Assembly: GCA_955652195.1 (NCBI GenBank)
Contig: CATPBC010000228.1
Location: 1-5,523, forward strand
Source: an uncultured Xanthobacteraceae bacterium
Lineage (GTDB): Bacteria; Pseudomonadota; Alphaproteobacteria; Rhizobiales; Xanthobacteraceae
Length of the DNA: 5,523 nucleotides
Direction of reading: 5' to 3'
Of the stretch, positions 1-4,905 are shown piece by piece (positions within the stretch are counted from its first letter, which is position 1; every line of letters starts with the position of its first letter). A program made the position numbers and the translations under genes. Below the pieces are notes generated by a model. That model was given only the letters and a program-made list of their open reading frames with translations. It was not told the DNA's origin and made no database searches.

Positions 1-69
1 CACCAGATTCTCGAAGGCACCAACGAGATCATGCGCCTGATCGTGGCAAGAAGCCTTATCGGTCGATGA
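1..69 (+). CDS. Acyl-CoA dehydrogenase, C-terminal end (partial)
   Basis: Only the last 22 codons and the TGA stop (67-69) are in the window; the 5' part lies to the left. The visible residues begin HQILEGTNEIMR, the hallmark C-terminus of FAD-dependent acyl-CoA dehydrogenases, in which this segment packs near the FAD/adenine site. The family oxidises an acyl-CoA to the 2-enoyl-CoA and passes electrons to electron-transfer flavoprotein. Because the next two genes act on 3-hydroxyisobutyryl-CoA and 3-hydroxyisobutyrate, the likely substrate is isobutyryl-CoA (valine pathway). That specificity is inferred from the neighbours and cannot be read from this fragment. Its stop overlaps the next start as ATGA, so translation of the two genes is probably coupled. 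Confidence 0.9.
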   Translation, partial: HQILEGTNEIMRLIVARSLIGR

Positions 70-1133
70 GTGAAACGCTTCTGCGCGATGGCGACCTCTT
101 GGTGCGACGCGACGGCGCGTTGCGCCGGATCACGCTGAACCGGCCGCAAGCATTAAATGCCATTACGCTCGACATGGCGCTCGCCATGACTGCACTGCTG
201 CGGCAATGGGAGTCGGATCCAAAGGTCGGCGCTGTGCTGCTTGACGGGGCTGGCGGGCGTGCATTTTGCGCCGGCGGCGACATCCGCGCGCTTTACGACG
301 CCGCCAAAACGGGTGACTCACTCCCGGCGCGCTTCTGGGCGACCGAGTACAAGCTCAATGTGTTGATCGCGCGCTACGCTAAACCGCTTGTCGCCGTCAT
401 GGACGGGCTAGTGATGGGCGGCGGCGTCGGGCTTTCGGCGCATGCGGCGCATCGCGTGGTCACCGATCGCTCGGCAATTGCCATGCCAGAGGTCGGCATC
501 GGTTTTTTTCCGGATGTCGGTGCCTGTTTCTTACTGGCGCGGGCGCCTGGCTACATCGGAACCTATCTCGCTTTGACCGGCGATCGCATCGGCGCCGCGG
601 ACGCTATCCATTGCGGTCTTGCCGATGTGCATGTTCCTGCGGATCGATTAGGCGAGTTACCGAGTGTCCTCGCCGGTTGCCGCAGTCGCGTTGAGGTCCG
701 AGCTAGCCTCGAAGGGCTTTCCACAGCACCCGCGCCCGCTCGGCTCCAAAACGAACGCGAATGGATCGACGCTTGCTATGGCGCCGACGGACTTGAAACT
801 ATCGTCGAGCGGTTGAGCGCATGCCACGCCGAAGCTGCGCAAGCGGCGCTCGACGCCATGCGCAAAGCCTCGCCGACATCGCTCAAAGTTGCGCTCCGTA
901 ATATCCGCTCGGCGGCGGCATTCAAGAAGGTTGAGGAGAGTTTTCAGCAGGATTACCGTATCGCCTTAGCGTGCATCGCCGGGCACGATTTCCTTGAAGG
1001 CATTCGCGCAACGATCGTCGACAAAGACCGCAATCCGCGCTGGCGTCCAGATAAAATCGAAGCGGTCGCGCCCGACATCGTCGACCGTCATTTTCAGTCG
1101 GTCGGGAAACTCGAACTCAAATTCGAAAGTTAG
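66..1133 (+). CDS. 3-hydroxyisobutyryl-CoA hydrolase (enoyl-CoA hydratase/isomerase superfamily)
   Basis: A 355-residue crotonase-fold protein. It is predicted to hydrolyse 3-hydroxyisobutyryl-CoA to free 3-hydroxyisobutyrate and CoA in the cytoplasm, the thioesterase step of valine catabolism (EC 3.1.2.4). Visible evidence: the N-terminal strand with LNRPQALNA (24-32), the oxyanion-hole/CoA loop AFCAGGD (66-72), the second loop MGGGVGLS (117-124), and MPEVGIGFFPDVG (140-152). In the last motif E142 and D150 match the Glu/Asp pair of human HIBCH. The C-terminal block HDFLEGIRA..VDKDRNPRW (307-326) separates HIBCH-type proteins from shorter enoyl-CoA hydratases of about 260 residues. The ATG is chosen because it overlaps the upstream TGA and gives the usual N-terminus; the Shine-Dalgarno is weak, consistent with coupling. 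One oddity: after FPDVG the sequence is ACFLLARAPG where relatives usually have GGxxFLxRLPG. A hydratase role is the alternative, but the length and C-terminal block argue against it. Confidence 0.93.
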   Translation: MSETLLRDGDLLVRRDGALRRITLNRPQALNAITLDMALAMTALLRQWESDPKVGAVLLDGAGGRAFCAGGDIRALYDAAKTGDSLPARFWATEYKLNVLIARYAKPLVAVMDGLVMGGGVGLSAHAAHRVVTDRSAIAMPEVGIGFFPDVGACFLLARAPGYIGTYLALTGDRIGAADAIHCGLADVHVPADRLGELPSVLAGCRSRVEVRASLEGLSTAPAPARLQNEREWIDACYGADGLETIVERLSACHAEAAQAALDAMRKASPTSLKVALRNIRSAAAFKKVEESFQQDYRIALACIAGHDFLEGIRATIVDKDRNPRWRPDKIEAVAPDIVDRHFQSVGKLELKFES

Positions 1134-1138
1134 GGAGG
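1132..1138 (+). promoter_or_regulatory. Strong Shine-Dalgarno for mmsB (AGGGAGG)
   Basis: AGGGAGG begins inside the stop codon of the hydrolase gene (TAG at 1131-1133) and leaves 4 nt before the mmsB ATG at 1143. This fixes the mmsB start and shows the gene is translated from the same message as the upstream gene. No separate promoter fits in the 9-nt gap. Confidence 0.85.
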
Positions 1139-1142
1139 CTCC

Positions 1143-2033
1143 ATGCCAAACATCGGGTTCATCGGCCTTGGCAATATGGGCGCACCGATGGCTGCCAATC
1201 TGGTCAAATCGGGCGACTCTGTCGTCGGCTTTGACCTCGTCGCGGCCGCTCGCCAGGAATCCGCACAGTCCGGAATTGAAATTGCGCCAAACCCGAAGGC
1301 ATGCGCGGAGAAGGCCGATGTCATCGTTACCATGTTACCCGCCGGCGAACATGTGCGGTCGGTCTGGAGCGAGATATTGCCCTCGGCAAAACGCGGCGCA
1401 CTGTTTATCGACTGCTCGACGATCGATGTGACCAGTGCGCGGGCCGCGCATGCGCTTGCCGCGCAACGTGGCGTCGCTGCGCTTGATGCGCCGGTTTCGG
1501 GCGGGGTCGCCGGCGCCAAGGCCGCGACTTTGACCTTCATGGTCGGCGGCTCCGCGGAGGCTTTCGCGCGCGGCAAGCCAATTCTGGAGCGGATGGGCAA
1601 GCGCGTCGTACATTGCGGTGATGCGGGTAACGGTCAGGCCGCGAAGATTTGCAACAATATGATCCTCGGCGCATCGATGATCGTAGTCAGCGAGGCCTTT
1701 GTTCTCGGCGAAAAGCTCGGTCTCTCGCATCAGGCACTGTTCGACGTCGCCTCGGCAAGTTCAGGCCAATGCTGGTCGCTGACGAGCTACTGCCCTGTTC
1801 CCGGTCCGGTTCCGGCAAGCCCGGCCAATAGCGGCTACAAGCCGGGCTTCGCCGCAGCCTTGATGTTGAAGGATCTCAAACTTGCCCGCGAAGCCGCGGA
1901 TGCGGTGCATGTCAAAACCGCAATCGGCGCGCACGCGGCAGAAATATACGAGCGCTTCGCACAGGCCGGTCATAGCGGGACCGATTTTTCCGGCATCATC
2001 AATTTCGTTCGCGAAGCATCGAAACAAAGGTGA
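1143..2033 (+). CDS. mmsB: 3-hydroxyisobutyrate dehydrogenase
   Basis: A 296-residue member of the beta-hydroxyacid dehydrogenase family. It is predicted to oxidise 3-hydroxyisobutyrate to methylmalonate semialdehyde with NAD+ (EC 1.1.1.31), the step after the upstream hydrolase. Features seen: an N-terminal Rossmann glycine motif GLGNMGAPMAANL (8-20); D31 at the end of the second strand, which favours NAD over NADP; the substrate-binding signature DAPVSGG (115-121); and GNGQAAKICNN (162-172), with the expected catalytic lysine K168 and N172. The all-alpha C-terminal domain contains PVPGPVPASPAN (218-229) and GFAAALMLKDLKLA (235-248), both characteristic of 3-hydroxyisobutyrate dehydrogenases rather than tartronate semialdehyde or 6-phosphogluconate relatives. 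Length is normal. It is the last gene of the + strand operon and converges on the SDR gene 30 nt away. The semialdehyde dehydrogenase mmsA, often adjacent, is not next to it on this side. Confidence 0.95.
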   Translation: MPNIGFIGLGNMGAPMAANLVKSGDSVVGFDLVAAARQESAQSGIEIAPNPKACAEKADVIVTMLPAGEHVRSVWSEILPSAKRGALFIDCSTIDVTSARAAHALAAQRGVAALDAPVSGGVAGAKAATLTFMVGGSAEAFARGKPILERMGKRVVHCGDAGNGQAAKICNNMILGASMIVVSEAFVLGEKLGLSHQALFDVASASSGQCWSLTSYCPVPGPVPASPANSGYKPGFAAALMLKDLKLAREAADAVHVKTAIGAHAAEIYERFAQAGHSGTDFSGIINFVREASKQR

Positions 2034-2057
2034 GGCGCTCGTATCGGTGGTCGCCTC
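2032..2057. terminator. Possible weak bidirectional hairpin between convergent genes
   Basis: The mmsB and SDR genes converge with only 30 nt between their stops. GAGGCG (2032-2037) is matched by CGCCTC (2052-2057), a 6-bp GC-rich stem with a 14-nt loop that could form from either transcript. There is no T-run on either side and the loop is large, so an efficient intrinsic terminator is doubtful. Rho-dependent ending or overlapping 3' ends are equally possible. Confidence 0.25.
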
Positions 2058-2063
2058 CTCGCT

Positions 2064-2840
2064 CTATCCGCGCAGCGCCACCATCTGCCCGCCGTCGGCC
2101 ACAATCGTGGCGCCGGTGACGAAGCGGCCGGCATCGGACGCCAGCAGCAATAGTGGACCGTCGAGATCGCGTTCCTCGCCGAAGCGGCCGATCGGGATCT
2201 CGCGTTTGATCGCGGCGCCGCGCTCGGTCTGCAGATAATCGCGATTGAGCTCGGTGACGATCCATCCCGGCGCAATGGCATTGACCCGAATACCCTTAAA
2301 AGCGAGTTCGAGCGCCAGCGCTTTGGTCAACTGGATGACGCCGGCTTTTGCCGTGGCATAGGCAATGACGCCTTTATCGACGCCGAACCCGAGCACCGAG
2401 GCGATATTCACGATGCTGCCTCCGCTCTTGGCGGCGAGCATTCGGCGCGCCGCCTCCTGGGCGCAAAAGAATACTGCGTCGAGATTGGTTGCGAGAATTC
2501 GGCGCCATTCTTCCTCGGCCAATTCCACGGCGCGGCCGGCATGCGCTACGCCGGCATTATTCACCAGAATCGTCACTGTACCGAAGTTCTTCTCCGCAGC
2601 GTCGAAGGCGTTGGCCATGGCACGGCGGTCGCGCACATCGGCTTCCACCGCAATCGCCTTACCGCCGGATTTTTCGATTTGCGCCCGCAGAGCCGCGAGC
2701 CGCTCGGCGCGCCGGGCCACCAGCACGACGGAGGCGCCGTTTTCGGCCAGAACTTCGGCGAACCGCGCGCCCAGCCCGCTCGAGGCGCCTGTCACCAGCG
2801 CGACTTTGCCTTGGAGATTAAATATTTGTGCTGTGGTCAT
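2064..2840 (-). CDS. SDR family NAD(P)-dependent oxidoreductase
   Basis: A 258-residue classical short-chain dehydrogenase/reductase, cytosolic, interconverting an alcohol and a carbonyl group. Seen in order: cofactor motif TGASSGLG (17-24); ARR after the second strand (42-44), suggesting NADP(H); acidic D68 contacting the adenine; NNAG (94-97); and the catalytic tetrad N119, S148, Y161 and K165 (YATAK). PGWIVTEL follows at 191-198, and the C-terminal GRF...LASDAGRFVTGATIVADGGQ block is typical. The start at 2840 is preferred over the in-frame ATG at 2855 because AAGAGAAG lies just upstream of it, the 2855 ATG has no ribosome-binding sequence, and the shorter form gives the normal N-terminus. 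The gene lies 41 nt downstream of dctM on the same strand, probably in one operon, so its substrate may be related to the imported compound. The substrate is unknown: 3-oxoacyl-ACP reductase, gluconate dehydrogenase and other polyol or hydroxyacid dehydrogenases share these motifs. Confidence 0.9.
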   Translation of the reverse strand: MTTAQIFNLQGKVALVTGASSGLGARFAEVLAENGASVVLVARRAERLAALRAQIEKSGGKAIAVEADVRDRRAMANAFDAAEKNFGTVTILVNNAGVAHAGRAVELAEEEWRRILATNLDAVFFCAQEAARRMLAAKSGGSIVNIASVLGFGVDKGVIAYATAKAGVIQLTKALALELAFKGIRVNAIAPGWIVTELNRDYLQTERGAAIKREIPIGRFGEERDLDGPLLLLASDAGRFVTGATIVADGGQMVALRG

Positions 2841-2881
2841 GGCTTCTCTTCGCATTTAGGGTGGCAATAAGACGCAGAAAT

Positions 2882-4267
2882 TCACGACGCATAAAGCCGA
2901 TGCGGCAGCCAAGTCGCAAGCCCCGGCGCGAACCATAGAGCGACCAGCATTGCCAGCTGAATGAGCACGAAAGGGATGATGCCGAGGTAAATATCGCGCG
3001 TCGTGACTTCCGGAGGCGCAACGCCGCGCAGGTAGAATAATGTCGGACCAAGCGGCGGATGCATGTAAGACGTCTGTAAATTCACCGCCAGCATGATCCC
3101 GAGCCAGACCGGATCGACTCCCGGCATTTGCAGCAGCACAGGCGCCACGATAGGCACAACGACAAAAATAATCTCGAACGCGTCCATCACGAAGCCGAGT
3201 AGAAAAACGACAACCATCACCGCCAGCACGGCAGCGGCCACGCCGCCAGGCAAATTGTTCAATACGCGCTGCACCAAGCCATCACCGCCGAGGCCGCGGA
3301 ACACCAGGCTGAATACCGTTGCGCCGATCAGGATGACGAAGATCATGCTTGTGATCTGGGTGGTGCGGACCATCACCGGCATCAGCAGCCCTTTGGCTCC
3401 GGCCTTACGCGCGGCAAGCAGGATCGCGCCGACCGCGCCCACCGACGCAGCTTCCGTCGGCGTCGCAATGCCGGCAAGAATGGAGCCGAGGACGGCGAGA
3501 ATGAGGGCGAATGGAGCAACCAGAACTGCGACGAGCTGCACCGCGAGTGCGGCGCCGTGCAACGCATGTGGATCGGCGGCGAGCGCCGGAGATTTCTTTG
3601 GTCGCACGACCGCGACCCCGATCACATAAAGCATGTAAAATATGACCAGGACTAAGCCCGGACAAATTGCGCCAGCAAACAAATCCGCGACAGTGACCGA
3701 CTGCGGCGCAAAATTGCCCTTTGCCAATTGCGCCGCCTGATAGGAATTGCTGAGCTGATCGCCAAGCAGAATGAGCACGGTCGCCGGCGGAAATATTTGG
3801 GCGAGCGTGGCCGTGGCTGCCACCGTCCCTGCCGCCAGCGCCTTGTCGTAACCGTGCCGCAGCATCGTCGGTAGCACGATCAAGCCCATCGTCACGGCGG
3901 TAGCGCCGACGACGCCCTTGGCCGCCGCAAGCAGCACGCCAACGACAATAACCGATAGTCCGAGGCCGCCCGGCAATCTGCCAAACAGCCGCCCCATGGT
4001 TTCCAACAGTTCCTCGGCAATGCGCGAACGCTCAAGCATCACGCCCATGAAAACAAACAGCGGGATGGCAAGGAGCACATCATTGGTCATGATTCCGAAA
4101 ATCCGCGCCGGCAGTGCGCCGAGCAGAGCAAGCTCCATGACACCAGAAGCCGCCCCAGCGATGGCAAAGCAGAGTGACACGCCGGCGAGCGTGAATGCGA
4201 CCGGATAGCCGACAAGCAGCAAGGCGCAGACTGCGAGCACCATGCCAACCGCAAGTGTTTCGCCCAT
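2882..4267 (-). CDS. dctM: TRAP transporter large permease subunit (DctM type)
   Basis: A 461-residue, very hydrophobic inner-membrane protein of the DctM family, the ion-coupled channel subunit of a TRAP importer for small organic acids. Family blocks seen: IPLFVFMGVMLERSRIAEEL (68-87), the conserved segment AKGVVGATAVTMGLIVLPTML (116-136) followed by HGYDKALAAGT (138-148), IFPPATVLILLGD (158-170), GSILAGIATPTEAASVGAVG (261-280), and PPLGPTLFYLRGVAPPEVTT (404-423). These resemble the group annotated as mannitol/chloroaromatic or 2-oxoacid (TakP-like) TRAP systems. A polar loop near 223-238 (RPKKSPALAADPHALH) accounts for being slightly longer than the usual ~430 residues. The reading frame is open for 56 more codons upstream, but that part is hydrophilic, overlaps dctQ and lacks homology-like features. 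The ATG at 4267, 2 nt after the dctQ stop, gives the normal start. There is no clear Shine-Dalgarno, so translation is probably coupled to dctQ. The substrate cannot be assigned. Confidence 0.93.
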   Translation of the reverse strand: MGETLAVGMVLAVCALLLVGYPVAFTLAGVSLCFAIAGAASGVMELALLGALPARIFGIMTNDVLLAIPLFVFMGVMLERSRIAEELLETMGRLFGRLPGGLGLSVIVVGVLLAAAKGVVGATAVTMGLIVLPTMLRHGYDKALAAGTVAATATLAQIFPPATVLILLGDQLSNSYQAAQLAKGNFAPQSVTVADLFAGAICPGLVLVIFYMLYVIGVAVVRPKKSPALAADPHALHGAALAVQLVAVLVAPFALILAVLGSILAGIATPTEAASVGAVGAILLAARKAGAKGLLMPVMVRTTQITSMIFVILIGATVFSLVFRGLGGDGLVQRVLNNLPGGVAAAVLAVMVVVFLLGFVMDAFEIIFVVVPIVAPVLLQMPGVDPVWLGIMLAVNLQTSYMHPPLGPTLFYLRGVAPPEVTTRDIYLGIIPFVLIQLAMLVALWFAPGLATWLPHRLYAS

Positions 4268-4269
4268 GA

Positions 4270-4797
4270 TCAGCGCGATGGTTGCCGAGCCGGAGCGCTC
4301 AAGGTAAGAGCGGCGTGGATAGCCTGCGCCACGCCTTGCAGACCGATCAGCGCTGCGAAAACCAGAATGATCGTCTTGAGTAGATAAACAAACGGCAGCC
4401 CGCTCGGCTGCGGTGAGCCTTCGAGAGTGAGCCACGAACGCTCCACATAGGGCAGCGTCAGCGCAAACAAAGCGGCGGCGAAGGGCAGGAGAAAGATGAC
4501 CGCGCCAATGAGGTCGACGAGCGCGCGGGTCCTGGGCCTCGCCTGCGCGTAGAAGACGTCAACGCGAACATGCCCTTGGACCTGAAGCGTCCAGGCTGCG
4601 GCGAGCATGAACAATCCCGCATGGGCGTACAGGACCGACTCCTGCAGCCGGATCGAGCCGACGTGAAGGACATACCGCAGCACCACTACGGCGAACTCCG
4701 CTACCACGATGTAAAGCGAGCACCAGGTCGCGATGCAACCGATCGCCGCCGTGAAGCGATCGATTCCGTCGACGATTCGCGCCATCGTGTTTCGCAT
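4270..4797 (-). CDS. dctQ: TRAP transporter small permease subunit (DctQ type)
   Basis: About 175 residues with four predicted membrane helices (about 16-40, 55-73, 94-114 and 137-158), the DctQ topology. The conserved signature spans RYVLHVGSIRLQESVLYAH (41-59), then the aliphatic second helix, then AWTLQVQGHVRVDVFYAQ (68-85). This is the typical AxTLxxxxHVRVDVxY block, followed by SWLTLEGSPQPSGLPF (121-136). It pairs with the large subunit encoded immediately downstream to form the membrane part of a TRAP importer. The start is uncertain. ATG codons at 4827, 4797 and 4785 are in frame and none has a good Shine-Dalgarno. 4797 or 4785 best fit the family N-terminus, and 4827 would read through the putative promoter hexamers. 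The frame stays open to 5076, but that stretch is antisense to nitrile hydratase and is not a believable extension. It is the first gene of the - strand operon, and no binding-protein gene precedes it. Confidence 0.88.
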   Translation of the reverse strand: MRNTMARIVDGIDRFTAAIGCIATWCSLYIVVAEFAVVVLRYVLHVGSIRLQESVLYAHAGLFMLAAAWTLQVQGHVRVDVFYAQARPRTRALVDLIGAVIFLLPFAAALFALTLPYVERSWLTLEGSPQPSGLPFVYLLKTIILVFAALIGLQGVAQAIHAALTLSAPARQPSR

Positions 4798-4810
4798 GGT
4801 TGCCGGCCAT

Positions 4811-4818
4811 ACTATAAT
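4811..4818 (+). promoter_or_regulatory. Candidate -10 elements for nthA (+) and dctQ (-), overlapping
   Basis: The divergent gap contains TATAAT (4813-4818) on the + strand, a perfect -10 match. TATAGT is read on the - strand from 4816 to 4811, overlapping it. Likely -35 partners are poor: TTTCGC at 4790-4795 for the + strand (17-bp spacer) and TTCGCC at 4840-4835 for the - strand (18-bp spacer). A + strand start near 4825 would give an nthA leader of about 80 nt that includes the whole tandem repeat. The weak -35 sites suggest an activator or an alternative sigma factor if these elements are real. Confidence 0.35.
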
Positions 4819-4832
4819 CTGCCTCATAGGTC

Positions 4833-4858
4833 TTGGCGAAAACGGAATGGCCTGCCAA
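4833..4858. promoter_or_regulatory. Possible operator: TTGGC-N16-GCCAA inverted repeat
   Basis: TTGGC (4833-4837) and GCCAA (4854-4858) are 5-bp inverted half-sites whose centres are 21 bp apart, about two helical turns. They lie just downstream of the putative nthA -10 and upstream of the repeat array. The geometry suits a dimeric repressor or activator serving either divergent gene. Five-base half-sites arise easily by chance in GC-rich DNA, and no regulator gene is in view. Confidence 0.2.
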
Positions 4859-4866
4859 TGGGCTGG

Positions 4867-4905
4867 CTTGGAGCAAAAGCTTGGAGCAAAAGCTTGGAGC
4901 AAAAG
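4867..4905 (+). repeat. Perfect 3 x 13-bp tandem repeat abutting the nthA start codon
   Basis: The unit CTTGGAGCAAAAG occurs three times without mismatch or gap (4867-4879, 4880-4892, 4893-4905), and the ATG of nthA follows at 4906. Each unit carries TTGGAG, a Shine-Dalgarno-like core, and the junctions create AAGCTT palindromes. The third copy's GGAG (4896-4899) is 6 nt from the ATG, a normal spacing. The array lies in the leader of nthA if the start is 4906. It would be translated as 13 residues if the in-frame ATG at 4858 were used. Confidence 0.97.
4896..4899 (+). promoter_or_regulatory. Shine-Dalgarno of nthA within third repeat copy (GGAG)
   Basis: GGAG lies 6 nt upstream of the ATG at 4906 and decides that start over the in-frame ATG at 4858, which has no comparable site in front of it. 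Two more GGAG copies lie 13 and 26 nt further upstream because of the tandem repeat. At those distances they cannot serve the 4906 start directly but could act as ribosome standby sites. Confidence 0.75.

Noticed and set aside
1130..1600. 156-codon - strand open frame antisense to mmsB
   Set aside because: It overlaps a gene with complete dehydrogenase motifs and its composition is that of a shadow frame.
2841..2855. Alternative SDR start at 2855 adding MRREA
   Set aside because: No ribosome-binding sequence upstream, whereas AAGAGAAG sits just before the ATG at 2840. The extra five residues are not typical of the family.
2365..2859. 164-codon + strand open frame antisense to the SDR gene
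   Set aside because: Ala/Arg/Ser-rich shadow of the SDR coding strand. The SDR has its full catalytic tetrad, so this frame is not credible.
3093..3629. 178-codon + strand open frame inside dctM
   Set aside because: Thr/Ala/Ser-rich low-complexity product, the expected mirror of a hydrophobic membrane protein in GC-rich DNA. It is antisense to a clear gene and has no recognisable motif.
4268..4435. 56-codon N-terminal extension of dctM
   Set aside because: It is hydrophilic, Arg-rich and overlaps dctQ in another frame. The ATG at 4267 gives the normal DctM start 2 nt after the dctQ stop.
4867..4905. CRISPR or mobile-element reading of the 13-bp repeats
   Set aside because: The units are direct, contiguous and have no spacers, and there are no inverted ends or transposase. 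It is a simple short tandem repeat.
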